Positions 36,001 through 42,445 of a stretch of 64,000 bases of DNA are shown in pieces. Every line of letters starts with the position of its first letter. Within the stretch, counting starts at the first letter, position 1. Below the pieces are notes generated by a model. That model ran no database searches and was not told the DNA's origin. It saw nothing but the letters and a program-made list of their open reading frames with translations. This stretch comes from Cristatella mucedo (Eukaryota; Bryozoa; Phylactolaemata; Cristatellidae), in the NCBI GenBank assembly GCA_009760855.2, contig WPIO01000023.1:3784501-3848500 (forward strand), given 5' to 3'. Position numbers and translations under genes: made by a program.

Positions 36001-39000
36001 GCATGCTGGGAGAAAAGGAGAGCTAGGATGATTGAGCTCCGTGGGTGAATTAGCCGGTGGCTACATCGACGATAGGCGATCGATGAGAAAATACCAAGCC
36101 GCTGTAAAGGCCATGATATATTTGACCACGTGGACTTCTTTTTGCGGATGACAGCGACACTCAGAAGCGATTGCAAAACTATTTATTTGGCTTAAGCCTC
36201 AGCTCAGAGCCGTCATTGCCACTTCATTTTGCCATCGCCGTCGCATTTTTTGTCTACGTGCAAGTATGGGAAATAAATCGCAGCACGACATTCTTTTTCA
36301 GAAGGAAATGGCCAGTAAATGGTGCTAAAGTAAAATTAAGGCTGAATAAAAGGTTATTAGAATAAGTTGAAACAGTGCCGAATTCAACGAAAAGGTTACA
36401 AGGAAAGTGACTCAGAGACACGCACGTGCCGAAAAATAAGATGCCAGTGCATTTTTTAGAACTGTGGAAGTGAGTTCCACAGTCCAGGACCTGCATTTCG
36501 AAAGCTTCTTTTACCAATGATCTTTAAGCTTAGGAATGGAACAGCTAAGTTATTATCCATAGATGACCTGAGGGCAAGATGAGGCTGACGCTGGTGTAGC
36601 AGTTCAGATACGTATGGAGCATCCGAGCAGCGAACTCTGACCTTGTGGGTCAGACTGCGAGTTATGCCCTGTATCCGTCCGTCGATACTACCCGTCAGCC
36701 ATCGGTAGCCATTGAGCCAACCTTCAGCAAAGAAAGGCCGCCTGGCCGAACCTCTGGGATTTGTTGACTAGCCTTGCAGCCATGTACATTCTCAGCTGCA
36801 GAGACTTAACAACTTTTTCGGACAGCCCAGCCAAAACGGAACAATTTTGGCCCATCAAAAAAAGTGAAGAATTGCCTATCGGAACGTGAACGCTCGCTTA
36901 CCCGCACGAATATTCGGAGACAACTAAACAAATGTGAACCGCGATTGCTACCGTTAGTTCAATGCAAGAGTTCGCGCGGCGACGGCGACGTAATTTTATT
37001 AAATTCTCTGCGTTCGACGTATGCAAATTTTATTCCCGAACTGGAATATTCTTTAGGGTATCGGAAAAAGATTCTTGCAGACTTCGTGGACACGTTCGTT
37101 GTCCTTTTTTTAATGAAGGGACGGCAGCTACCGCACGTCTGCTGCGAGCAGCAGCGTATCCAAAAGGTTTTCGCTCGACTGGGACGCTTTCATGACGAGC
37201 AGCGGTAGACGGAGAATTGTCGCCACAATCGAGACGCGAGGAAGCGACAATAAAGGACTCAAGTTCGCCGCCGGCACGTACAGGCGGCCGGGGAGCGTCG
37301 AAGCGGACGATCTCATTCATCTGACGCGGTGAGCGGCCGTCGTCTCTCCATCGATTCGGCGCGCCTCGAGGCGCCTCAGGGGGGGGCGAAAGGAGGCAGC
37401 CGCAACCCCGCGGTCGGCGCGTGCTCGACGAGCGACGTCGGACGGCGCGGCGGACTTTCTCTTACCCCAGGCGAATCGTCTCCGACGAAAAGCTCGACAT
37501 CGACAAAGACAGGGTCGCTTTCGTGGGAAGCGAGTACGCGGCGTTCGTCGGCCTCCACTCGTTGAGCACCCGGGATCAACCGTTCACTTGCGCAGCAATG
37601 ACGTCGCCAATCACGGACCTGCGCCATTATTGTAAGAGCAGCGCCAGCGATTCTCGCCCCTTATCTAGTGAGGGCGGTGGAAAATTCGATACATTCCCTG
37701 GGACGGCCCTTTTTTTCTTCGCCAGTTATTTCTTTTTGAGCCCGAGACTTTAGGCGATGCACAGACTATCGTACTCACTGCTTGATAATGATAGTAATAG
37801 TTACTAGAAAAGTAATAATTCCTTTTAATGGCGCCAGGCGAGAACCAAATCCCTGTTTAGGCTCAGGCGACCGTCTTTGACGACCGAGGTCGTTGGCTCG
37901 AGCCGTGCGGCATATGTGAAACGCCTGGATAGAGATTAGGTTCTCTTAGGGTGCAATGCAGATGATTCATACCTATTTTATATACCTGAGCCCTTTGCAA
38001 ATCGCAGCGAGAAAGGCTCCTCGGCGATTTCGCTCGAGCTCGAGGGCGCGATGCATTTGAGAGCTAGTCTAGTGGTCCCTACGATGTTCCGTAAAAGGCC
38101 AAGTCGCCAGCTTGTCGTCCGGCATGAATTCGCAATGGTGTTTCGTGCCCGTAGCGCCTTCGACATTGCAGACACGGCCTTTTCGGAAAGACTTGTGGGA
38201 CCGCTGTCGGATCCGGCAACCGTACAAGCGTACCAGGTATTGTCTCGCGCATGCGCTCGGCTCGGCTCGCGGGGCCTAAAAACGCTTCAAAATTTCGAGG
38301 AGGGGAAATCTCGCTCTCGTGTCATATCTTGTCGCTACTATCCGCTTTGGTAGGAAGCCAATGTCTCTCGGACACTGTCTGGCGACGGCCGGGTCCGATT
38401 ACTGTTGCTGCACGGAATGGCCGACGGTACGTCCAGCTTCGAGAATCAGCGGAGACGCTGACCGCTCACCGGGTCAGATGAATGCGATCGTCCAGTGCCG
38501 CTCCGCCGAGAACCCCGCGATGCTGCCTCTCCCTCTTTCGCTCAGACTCCATTCCGCGCCCGCTCCTTTCGTGCGTCTTCGAGTCAATTCTGACTTTGTC
38601 GTCGTCACTTTCCTAGGCGCTCACTCGCTTCGCTCGCAGCGCGCCAGCCAGAGCGAAGCTGCCGTCGCCCTCGAGAGCGGTTGGAAGGCGGTGCTTCGCT
38701 ACCGCCTTCCAACCGCTCTCGAGCCTCCGCAGGGCACTCGGGGGGGGGGCGAGGAGGCGCTAGCGGTTTCGCAGCGGGGGGGGGGGGGGCACGTGTGCAG
38801 TGTGTGTGTGTGCGTGTGTGTGTGTGTGCGTGCATGCGTGCGTGCGTGCGTGCGTGTGTGTGTGTGTGTGTGTGTGCGGTTTTCGAAGTTTCGCAGCGGT
38901 TTCCGCCGCCGCCGCCTCGGTGCGAGGAGCGGCTTTTTCCGAGCGCGTTCGCTTCTGCTTGCAGACCGAGTGCACTTCCACAACACGGCGAGCCTGATGC

Positions 39001-39161
39001 GAGTTCTCCAGGGGCTCGGCACCGACTACTCGTCGCTCATTTATCCCGACCAGGGCAGCGATCTGAGCTCGAGCAGCGCGGCTCGACATTACTACCGGAC
39101 GCTGGCGAGCTTCGTCGGCGACTGCTTCGAGGATGAGATCGAGAAGGACGACCTGACCTAA
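15236..39161 (+). CDS. DPP6/DPP10-like inactive dipeptidyl peptidase, complete 17-exon gene
   Basis: Joining 15236-15440, 16006-16104, 16706-16806, 18664-18791, 20283-20358, 20639-20759, 21463-21623, 21935-22074, 22251-22536, 23478-23602, 30137-30309, 34977-35169, 37119-37328, 37471-37631, 38172-38236, 38354-38426 and 38965-39161 gives 2,514 nt, that is 837 codons plus TAA, with every junction in phase. The layout is a 42-residue cytosolic tail, one membrane helix (about 45-66), propeller region (about 85-590) and alpha/beta-hydrolase (about 590-837). Family landmarks are [54 protein letters not shown] and HGMADD-VHFHN. The length matches human DPP6/DPP10 (about 800-865). The serine-protease elbow GWSYGG of DPP4 reads GSEYAA here (Glu693 for Ser), and the catalytic His position is Ser804, so the protein should be non-enzymatic. 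Vertebrate members are Kv4 channel auxiliary subunits; that role here is inference. DPP6 and DPP10 cannot be told apart, so no symbol is given. Confidence 0.93.
16006..16104 (+). CDS. DPP6/10-like exon 2
   Basis: The acceptor is TTATTTAG and the donor GTGAGC. It starts with 2 nt that complete the phase-1 codon of exon 1 and ends in phase 1. It encodes [11 protein letters not shown] followed by EIQWLK, matching the VEDLF...AKWIS stretch just outside the membrane in DPP6. Confidence 0.85.
16165..16571 (+). repeat. 11-bp minisatellite (GGAGGTCGAGC)n
   Basis: A long array of an 11-bp unit with a variant GGAGGTCGAACG end and some doubled CGAG units. It fills most of intron 2 of the DPP-like gene and produces long spurious open frames on both strands. 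Confidence 0.95.
16706..16806 (+). CDS. DPP6/10-like exon 3
   Basis: The acceptor is CTTTTCTAG and the donor GTGAGC. It encodes [18 protein letters not shown] and then [11 protein letters not shown], the first propeller strands (DPP6: DTEFIYREQKGTVRLWN). It begins with 2 nt and ends in phase 0. The preceding intron is mostly an 11-bp minisatellite. Confidence 0.87.
16900..17035 (+). mobile_element. SINE family B
   Basis: The sequence TTTGGTCCAGCGGTGAAAGT, GGGCTCGAGCCCCGAGGCAT and CTTGGGGCGCTATATAAAC matches other copies, followed by a short TA tract. It lies in intron 3 of the DPP-like gene. Confidence 0.82.
17500..17940. mobile_element. L2-like LINE 3' ends in tail-to-tail foldback
   Basis: 17500-17597 is the LINE 3' tail in minus orientation. 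From about 17602 the LINE C-terminal codons ([17 protein letters not shown] and on), stop, 3' UTR and (ATT)n tail follow in plus orientation to 17940. The two tails form a foldback with arms of about 90 bp. Confidence 0.82.
18334..18412 (+). mobile_element. L2-like LINE 3' tail fragment
   Basis: This is the last part of the LINE 3' UTR (AAAGCGCCTAGGAAGAGATT ...) followed by interrupted (ATT)n. Confidence 0.78.
18664..18791 (+). CDS. DPP6/10-like exon 4, followed by a GC donor
   Basis: The acceptor is GGCATTTCAG. It encodes [17 protein letters not shown] and [10 protein letters not shown], aligned with ISPDREYALFSYNV of DPP6. The exon ends in phase 2 after ACGAG, and the intron starts GCGAGT, a GC donor. 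Exon 5 accepts only phase 2: ending four bases later at the nearest GT would bring a TAG into frame. This gives good support for a GC-AG intron. Confidence 0.87.
19108..19235 (+). mobile_element. SINE family A
   Basis: The sequence GGGTCTTAGCTTAGCGGTAA has an A-box-like sequence, GGGTTCGAGTCC is a good B box, and GGCCATCCTGTATTACCC follows. It lies in intron 4 of the DPP-like gene. Confidence 0.8.
19360..19437 (-). mobile_element. SINE family A head, minus strand
   Basis: Read on the minus strand: GGGTCTTGGCCCAGTGGCAA, then GGGTTCGATTCCTGC. It faces the plus copy 130 bp away. Confidence 0.75.
20283..20358 (+). CDS. DPP6/10-like exon 5
   Basis: The acceptor is TTTCGCTGCAG and the donor GTGAGC. 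It starts with 1 nt that completes the Arg codon of exon 4 and ends in phase 0. It encodes [19 protein letters not shown], where LQYAGW is a hallmark of the DPP6/DPP10 propeller. Confidence 0.87.
20445..20522 (-). mobile_element. tRNA-like SINE head, minus strand
   Basis: Read on the minus strand: GGGCCAGCTTAGGTCCGCGG and CGCGGGTTCGAGTCATAC. Confidence 0.65.
20639..20759 (+). CDS. DPP6/10-like exon 6
   Basis: The acceptor is GCACGCTTAG and the donor GTGAGA. It encodes [12 protein letters not shown], then [12 protein letters not shown], matching IFIFENNIYY and IYNGLSDWLYEEE of DPP6. It ends in phase 1. The donor sequence is itself the start of a 39-bp tandem repeat. Confidence 0.89.
20760..20876 (+). 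repeat. 39-bp minisatellite, three units, starting at a splice donor
   Basis: Units at 20760-20798, 20799-20837 and 20838-20876 each begin GTGAGA(G/A)G and continue with TGCAGCGGCGATC-like sequence. The first unit's GTGAGA is the donor of exon 6. Confidence 0.88.
21463..21623 (+). CDS. DPP6/10-like exon 7
   Basis: The acceptor is CATCTTTGCAG and the donor is the weak GTTGGC. It encodes [26 protein letters not shown] and HSQPYPK, matching EEILKTHIAHWW, RLAYAAINDSRVP and YHYPK. It ends in phase 0. The Glu-rich substrate-binding motif of DPP4 (YEEE) reads YEDE here. Confidence 0.88.
21935..22074 (+). CDS. DPP6/10-like exon 8
   Basis: The acceptor is CGATTGAAG and the donor GTAAGC. It encodes [17 protein letters not shown], equivalent to AGSENPSISLHVIGL, followed by a low-complexity Gly/Ser/Arg stretch. 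It ends in phase 2. Confidence 0.86.
22251..22536 (+). CDS. DPP6/10-like exon 9 (largest propeller exon)
   Basis: The acceptor is GCTCGCCAG and the donor GTGAGT. It encodes [10 protein letters not shown], the cysteine pair in [16 protein letters not shown], and [15 protein letters not shown]. These match YYITMVKWATS, LCDATTGVCTKK and EEPVFSKDGRKFFF of DPP6. It ends in phase 0. A damaged copy of its middle part lies in the next-but-one intron, at about 23,905-24,022. Confidence 0.91.
22948..23392 (+). repeat. (CT)n microsatellites with pyrimidine-rich spacer
   Basis: Two CT tracts (about 22948-23190 and 23290-23392) separated by a GTCCGTCC-rich stretch, in intron 9 of the DPP-like gene. They leave about 85 bp before the acceptor of exon 10. 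Confidence 0.95.
23478..23602 (+). CDS. DPP6/10-like exon 10
   Basis: The acceptor is TTTACCAG and the donor GTACGG. It encodes [27 protein letters not shown] and RHLYR, matching ITSGDWDVTKILAYDE and IYFLSTEDLPRRRQLYS. It ends in phase 2. Confidence 0.89.
23689..23764. repeat. (AT)n tract inside a perfect palindrome
   Basis: CCACTGAATATATA on the left and TATATATTCAGTGG on the right are exact complements around an AT repeat. Confidence 0.9.
23752..23905 (-). mobile_element. L2-like LINE internal fragment joined to a partial exon copy
   Basis: The stretch GGTAGCCACTG ... GCGAGAAGTGGTGCAATGTG matches minus-strand LINE sequence near 52830-52970 of the better copy, through its CAGTAAGCAGTGAG-like end. 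It runs directly into the duplicated piece of DPP exon 9. Confidence 0.6.
23905..24022 (+). pseudogene. Partial duplicate of DPP6/10-like exon 9
   Basis: This is a close copy of about 22278-22400 (middle of exon 9): it encodes [20 protein letters not shown] and [14 protein letters not shown] with few substitutions, then loses a few bases and diverges at IGELMPK. It has no acceptor of its own because the copy begins inside the exon, although CGGTGAGC resembles a donor at its end. It sits in intron 10, between a LINE fragment and a SINE tail. Confidence 0.85.
24085..24165 (+). mobile_element. SINE family A tail fragment
   Basis: GCGGTAATTGCCACTAAGGC, CTCTGCTGCCGCTACG and GAGGCTGTAGAATCA follow the family A tail order. 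Confidence 0.6.
24166..27530. other. Intron 10 stretch with unrecognised open frames
   Basis: Several plus-strand frames (24880-25314, 26069-26251, 26812-27219, 27370-27552) read without low complexity but match no family I know. They could be remnants of a retroelement first ORF or chance. I see no splice logic linking them. Confidence 0.3.
27540..27720 (-). mobile_element. Second L2-like LINE family, RT C-terminal fragment
   Basis: This is similar in order and sequence to the minus-strand copy at 36440-36860 (GCCTTGAAGCCAT..., CTGCAGTGGCC..., GGCCCAGCCAAAA). It is heavily mutated. Confidence 0.5.
27885..28106 (-). mobile_element. Degenerate non-LTR reverse-transcriptase fragment
   Basis: The minus strand reads [20 protein letters not shown], then EDKTELLLI and PSPSARN. 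This is the block after YADD in L2/CR1-type reverse transcriptases (CLxDIxxWMxxNxLKLNxDKTE ... ARN). Confidence 0.7.
28905..29110 (+). mobile_element. L2-like LINE 3' end
   Basis: This is C-terminal LINE sequence (ACTCCCGACTGACGTCATGG), then a 3' UTR ending GTGTAAAGTGCCTATG ... and (ATT)n. Confidence 0.68.
30137..30309 (+). CDS. DPP6/10-like exon 11
   Basis: The acceptor is TTCTTACTCAG and the donor GTAAGA. It follows a 6.5-kb intron. It encodes [18 protein letters not shown] and [13 protein letters not shown], matching QCLSCDLVENCTYFSASFS and KCEGPGVPMVTV. The conserved cysteines are kept. It ends in phase 1. Confidence 0.89.
31160..33690 (-). mobile_element. R2/NeSL-type LINE with restriction-like endonuclease, decayed
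   Basis: The minus-strand order is RT start ([20 protein letters not shown], then [20 protein letters not shown] and [20 protein letters not shown] at 33690-33240); palm and thumb remnants ([11 protein letters not shown] near 32900); and a C-terminal zinc knuckle and restriction-like endonuclease ([34 protein letters not shown], then in another frame [20 protein letters not shown] near 31770-31820). The end of the endonuclease ORF ([20 protein letters not shown]) resumes at about 31430-31340 after a nested insertion. Frames break at poly-C/G tracts. These domains define R2/NeSL-like elements, as opposed to the apurinic endonuclease of L2. No 3' tail or target site could be fixed. Confidence 0.85.
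31431..31700 (-). mobile_element. Second L2-like LINE family, 5'-truncated copy nested in the R2/NeSL-type element
   Basis: This minus-strand 3' end (TPAADYGTSF-like codons, ACTCTCCTGCGTAACACCCA) closes with a TGTAATGTAATG tail. TGGGCT occurs on both flanks (31425-31430 and 31701-31706), a likely 6-bp target duplication. The host ORF reads through the site (KADKYEP | AQSFLTAGY). Confidence 0.85.
34977..35169 (+). CDS. DPP6/10-like exon 12: propeller to hydrolase transition
   Basis: The acceptor is CTTGTTCAG and the donor GTAGGT. It encodes [19 protein letters not shown], then YHELDLP and YKYGLIVRV, matching LETNEHVKKAINDRQMPKV, YRDIEID and HYPLLLVVDG. It ends in phase 2. The preceding 4.7-kb intron holds the R2/NeSL-like retroelement. 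Confidence 0.87.
35400..35640 (-). repeat. Dispersed repeat, copy 2
   Basis: Minus-strand partner of 44165-44440. It starts beside a poly-G tract in intron 12 of the DPP-like gene. Confidence 0.6.
35780..36020 (+). repeat. Purine-rich GA/GAGAC stretch
   Basis: Imperfect GAGAGGA and GAGACGA repeats make the + strand almost pure purine in intron 12 of the DPP-like gene. Confidence 0.8.
36440..36860 (-). mobile_element. Second L2-like LINE family, RT C-terminal fragment
   Basis: The minus strand reads [20 protein letters not shown], then NKSQRF, the thumb region of L2/CR1-type ORF2, followed by the family's [19 protein letters not shown]-like block. It matches the plus copy at 42446-42900. Confidence 0.72.
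37119..37328 (+). CDS. DPP6/10-like exon 13: alpha/beta-hydrolase core
   Basis: The acceptor is TTTAATGAAG and the donor GTGAGC. It encodes [37 protein letters not shown] and [10 protein letters not shown]. These match DGTPGSQSVAEKFEVSW, VVVKCDGRGSGFQGTKL and EEKDQMEAVR. It starts with 1 nt and ends in phase 2. The oxyanion-region DGRG is changed to ETRG. Confidence 0.87.
37471..37631 (+). CDS. DPP6/10-like exon 14: altered nucleophile elbow
   Basis: The acceptor is CTTACCCCAG and the donor GTAAGA. It encodes [19 protein letters not shown] and [15 protein letters not shown]. In active DPP4 the elbow is GWSYGG, in DPP6 GKDYGG, and here GSEYAA: the nucleophile is replaced by Glu693 and the two following glycines by alanines. 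This is direct evidence for loss of serine-peptidase activity. Confidence 0.89.
37835..37965 (+). mobile_element. SINE family B, degenerate
   Basis: The stretch GACCGAGGTCGTTGGCTCGA, then CGCCTGGATAGAGATTAGGT and TCTCTTAGGG, matches the family. The head is poorly preserved. Confidence 0.65.
38172..38236 (+). CDS. DPP6/10-like exon 15
   Basis: The acceptor is GACATTGCAG and the donor GTATTG. This short 65-nt exon encodes [20 protein letters not shown], matching SAFSERYLGLHGLDNRAYE. It starts with 2 nt and ends in phase 0. Confidence 0.89.
38354..38426 (+). CDS. DPP6/10-like exon 16
   Basis: The acceptor is GCTTTGGTAG and the donor GTACGT. It encodes [19 protein letters not shown] followed by HGMAD, matching TKVAHRVSALEEQQFLIIHP. 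Asp772 sits where DPP4 has its catalytic Asp708. It ends in phase 1. Confidence 0.85.
38670..38723. repeat. Perfect 23-bp hairpin with 8-nt loop
   Basis: 38670-38692 (CTCGAGAGCGG ... GGCGGT) and 38701-38723 are exact reverse complements separated by GCTTCGCT. It lies in the last intron of the DPP-like gene. Confidence 0.9.
38800..38878 (+). repeat. (GT)n microsatellite with GTGC variants
   Basis: About 80 bp of GT and GTGC repeats in the last intron of the DPP-like gene, preceded by two poly-G runs. Confidence 0.95.
38965..39161 (+). CDS. DPP6/10-like terminal exon 17
   Basis: The acceptor is CTTCTGCTTGCAG. It encodes [49 protein letters not shown] and then TAA at 39159-39161. The catalytic-His site of DPP4 (DEDHG) reads DQGSD here, with Ser804 exactly 32 residues after Asp772, the same spacing as Asp708 to His740 in DPP4. 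Confidence 0.92.
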
Positions 39162-40080
39162 GCCGGCGCCCGGGCTGGCGGCCGCCGCCGCCGCCGCCCG
39201 TAGCCGGACGGGCCGCCGCCGCCGCCGTGCCACGCACGTGAAGCTCGTTTCCCGCTGGTAATGAACCACGGGACGACTGCTCGGACGCTCGCCGCCGCCG
39301 CACCTTCTTTGGTCGGCTCGTTGGACAAAAAACGCTAGATCACGTGCGTCGGCGAAAAAAAAAACAATCGGCACCCGCCTTTCGTAGGAGCTGTGGCCTA
39401 AACAGCCACCGCGACTTCGAGCTTCGAGCGGCTGCCGAAATCGAGGCGTCTTCGCTACGGACGCACGTGCGTGCTGACCAGGGGAATGCTGGGAAGCGTT
39501 CCCAAGAAGCATGCCCGAATAATTCGGTCGACTTAGTCCGGTCGACCTGGAATGCGCGCCGCCGCGAACTGCTGCGGCGGCGAAAGCTCGTTCGCGAGAA
39601 CAAGAAACGAGAGAAAGAAACGAGAGAGAGAGTGAAATTCGAGAGAACGCTGCGAATGCTCGGACAAAGCGCCAGTGTGCTGCTGCTAGGTAAGCGAGCC
39701 CCGCTCGATTCTTCCGTCGATTCTTCCGACGCCGAAGCTTCCGACGTCAGAAGTCGGCGATCCCAGGATTAGCTCGGCTGGCCGCGACCATGCTCACCCA
39801 CCCGAGTGAACTCAAAACCCAGAACGGCCGCTTCCAACGGGGCACGCACTCTGCATGCTGCCAGCTATTGCTACCCGAGCGGGACTCGCCGTGCTGGCGC
39901 AGCACGGAGCAGCCTCGAGACGCACCAGCCTCCCGGAAGTGTACGGGGCAACCGAAAGAGCTCACTCCAGCAGTGGCCGTCGCTCCATGGTTCAAGATGA
40001 GTGCTTTAGTGAAAACTGTGTGCTCGCCACACCGACTTGATCTCACTGGGCATTTCCGTTTGCCTCACCCTATCATTAAA
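39162..40080 (+). other. Probable 3' untranslated region of the DPP6/10-like gene
   Basis: The stretch after the stop is GC-rich at first. I see no AATAAA before about 40.1 kb; the first near-consensus poly(A) signal is ATTAAA at 40075-40080. L2-like LINE debris begins at about 40,150. An open frame at 39344-39772 (142 residues, very basic) shows no family motif, and I treat it as chance. Confidence 0.4.
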
Positions 40081-40149
40081 AATCTTCACGCTCTCGTGTA
40101 GAGCGTTTCTTGCTCTGATTCCGGAAAAAGTAAGCGACCCAGTAAATGC

Positions 40150-40438
40150 TGTACGGAACATGTGTTTACGGAATGTGAATGTGTGGTTTTAGCTTCTTTT
40201 TCAAGTCGAGTTAGAGATTGTCATGACGTCAGTCGGGAGTGAGTTCCAGGCATTGAGACCATAGCAGTCTACGGCACGGCACGGACTCCAAAGTTTGTTT
40301 ATCAAGTATGATATTACTCACAATTCAATCGCGTTTCTCTTTGCAGCAAGTGTAAAGCGCCTAGAAAGAGATTGAGTTCTCTGAGGGTGCTTTATCAAGT
40401 GCATCATTATTATTAATACTATTATTAAGTATTTGAGA
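40150..40438. mobile_element. L2-like LINE 3' end with inverted 5' part
   Basis: 40150-40297 is LINE C-terminal sequence in minus orientation. 40300-40438 is the LINE 3' UTR and (ATT)n tail in plus orientation. This arrangement is typical of twin-primed insertion. Confidence 0.7.
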
Positions 40439-40466
40439 TTGGTTTAATGAACCAAAAAACTACTTT

Positions 40467-40605
40467 GCCGAGCTGGTTTGGTCCAGTGGTTAAGGTGCTC
40501 GCCCCGACCAAGGTCTGGCTGAGGTCGGGGGCTAGAACCCCCGAGGCATGCGTGAAGCGCTTGAATAGAGATAGAGTTCTTTTGTGGTGTTATACAAATG
40601 CGTTA
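40467..40605 (+). mobile_element. SINE family B
   Basis: This copy runs from GCCGAGCTGGTTTGGTCCAG to GTTCTTTTGTGGTGTTATAC, with a B-box-like GGGGGCTAGAACCCCC. Confidence 0.82.
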
Positions 40606-40624
40606 TATACATTTTTTATTCAGT

Positions 40625-40830
40625 CAGAAGAGCGGGTGGTACTAGGCCTAGCCGGATTAGGAAGTAGTTCAAATAGGAGGGGCCGCAACAACGGAGAACG
40701 GAGGGACCTGAAAGTGAGCGACAGAGCGTTGAAGCCGATTCGCTGCTCGATGGCCGATGCGAAGTAGTCAATGAGACGCTGTGAAATGTGGCAGTTTCGA
40801 CGTTCTCGATCTGCACAGATCTGCTGTTGT
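40625..40830 (-). mobile_element. L2-like LINE internal fragment
   Basis: The stretch (AGGGACCTGAAAGTGAGCGA ... GATTCGCTGCTCGAT ... TGTGAAATGTGGC) parallels minus-strand LINE sequence at 52770-52870. Confidence 0.65.
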
Positions 40831-41383
40831 ATGAGGACGACCTGTATCCGAAAAGTCCATTAATGAAATGAAACCAGTTCTTGTGAATAGGCGGCGTTTA
40901 TCTTAAGATATGGTATGGTGCTTGATTTTTAAATTTCCCGCTTCCTTGGGTCTGATGAAGATTTAATGCTTCGATAAGCAGATTAGCAGCTTCGTTCCTT
41001 CGAAGCAGCCCACTGCTGGCTTACAGGGGTGGCTAAAGAGAGAGACGGGCTCGTGGCCACTCTCGGTTATTATATCTATATACTTATTACCTATATTACA
41101 TATTTTACCTATATACCTACGTGCTATATACCTATCGACAGCAATAGTAGCGTTTTCGGGCTGCATGAGCATTTTTTGGATCGATGGTGACCTTTGACTA
41201 TTGTTATCTAAATTTACTGATCCTCTTGAAGAGTCAGAAGCTTGATTTAATTCAACACGAAGTCACTTCTGCTAGTCTTGAACATGCTGACAATGCATGG
41301 AACTCTCCGGCAATACGCAGCATCAAGGTAGTCTCCCAAAGCCTGGAACTCATTGCCGACTGACGTCACGACGTGCCCTGACT

Positions 41384-42229
41384 GTTTGTAGGACATTGCC
41401 CCCCTGGACGTTCCCCCCTGACATTCCCCTCCCCCTGGACCCTAGGACATTTCCCCCCCCCCGACATCTCCTCCCCCCGTAGGATATTTCCCCTATGTTA
41501 ATGAATGTATAACTAAGAACATATATATATATATATAAATGAAGTTCACGCTTTATTAAAATAATATCAACTCAGTATAATTAGAAGAATGGGTTGATTG
41601 AAGGATGGTTTCTAATGGAGCAAGCAGCGGCGGCGGTTGCAGCGGCAGCGGCGAGCTATACAGTTCGGTTCCGCGAGAGTTCGGTCCCGCTCGACGCCAC
41701 CAGGCACGTGTTCGTACCCGTTAAAGCTGGAGCACGAAACGGCGTGCCGCGCGTTCCTGAAAATGAGCGCTAAGCCTCCGAGGTCTACTGAGTATACCTC
41801 GAGCTCAAGATATCTGGTTACGCCCTAATACGCACTAATTAAAGCGCGGAATACGAGCACAAGGATGGATTTAGGCGGCGGGGGCGCAGCCCGCCCTAAA
41901 CCCTAAAACCTAAACCCTAAACGCTAAAACCTAAAACCTTAAGCCCTAAACACTAAACCCTTAAAACCGTAAACTCTAAACCCTAAATCCTAAATCCTAA
42001 AAACCCTAAACGCTAAACCCTAAAAACCCTACACTCTAAACACTAAACCCTAAAAATCATAAAATCTAAATTCTAAAAACACTAAACCCTAAAACCCCAT
42101 ACATTAAACCCGAAAACCTAAACCCTAAACCATATGCCCGGGGAAATGTCCTACCCCAGGGGAATGTCCGGCGGAGAAATGTCCCGAGGGGAATGTCCGA
42201 GGGGGACTCCAGGGGGGAATGTCCGTACC
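41384..42229. mobile_element. DNA-transposon-like unit with 8-bp TSD and telomere-like core
   Basis: CCCTGACT occurs immediately on both sides (41376-41383 and 42230-42237), and the host LINE frame is restored by removing the unit plus one copy. The ends are imperfect inverted repeats built of the motif GGACATTCCCCC: several copies at 41390-41490 and the reverse complement GGGGGAATGTCC at 42130-42226. The inside has a unique stretch (about 41540-41880) and degenerate CCCTAAA repeats (about 41893-42130). No transposase is seen, so it would be non-autonomous. The 8-bp duplication fits hAT-like and some other DNA-transposon superfamilies; the superfamily is not assigned. Confidence 0.78.
41893..42130. 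repeat. Degenerate CCCTAAA (TTTAGGG-type) telomere-like array
   Basis: About 240 bp of CCCTAAA, CCTAAAA, ACCCTAAA and close variants. The seven-base unit is the plant-type telomere motif, not the TTAGGG or TTAGG of most animals. It lies inside the mobile unit, so it is not evidence of a chromosome end. Confidence 0.85.
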
Positions 42230-42445
42230 CCCTGACTTGATGAAGTTTTAAAAAAAAACTAAAAACGCACCTATTCCTCACAGTATTTTCTGCCCTTTTG
42301 ATTTTTCCTTTGTGATTTTATGCGTGCGGGCACTGTACATGTTACCACTAGCCGTAGTTACAAGTGAACAATGTGCATGCTACCACTAGCCATGGTTACA
42401 TGCTGACACTGTGGATGTTAACACTAGCCATAGATACATGCGGAC

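Larger units (their letters stand above)
41325..42445 (+). mobile_element. L2-like LINE 3' end interrupted by a DNA-transposon-like unit
   Basis: LINE C-terminal codons (SPKAWNSLPTDVTTCPD) end at 41383. The frame resumes at 42238 (LMKFKKKLKTHLFLTV) and the 3' UTR continues to about 42445. The 846 bp between are the unit at 41384-42229. Confidence 0.8.

Noticed and set aside
39344-39772. Separate basic protein gene after the DPP-like gene
   Set aside because: No motif, and its position fits a 3' UTR; could be reconsidered if RNA shows a distinct transcript.
41893-42130. Chromosome end or telomere fusion
   Set aside because: The array is degenerate and lies within a unit bounded by an 8-bp duplication inside a LINE, with normal sequence on both sides.
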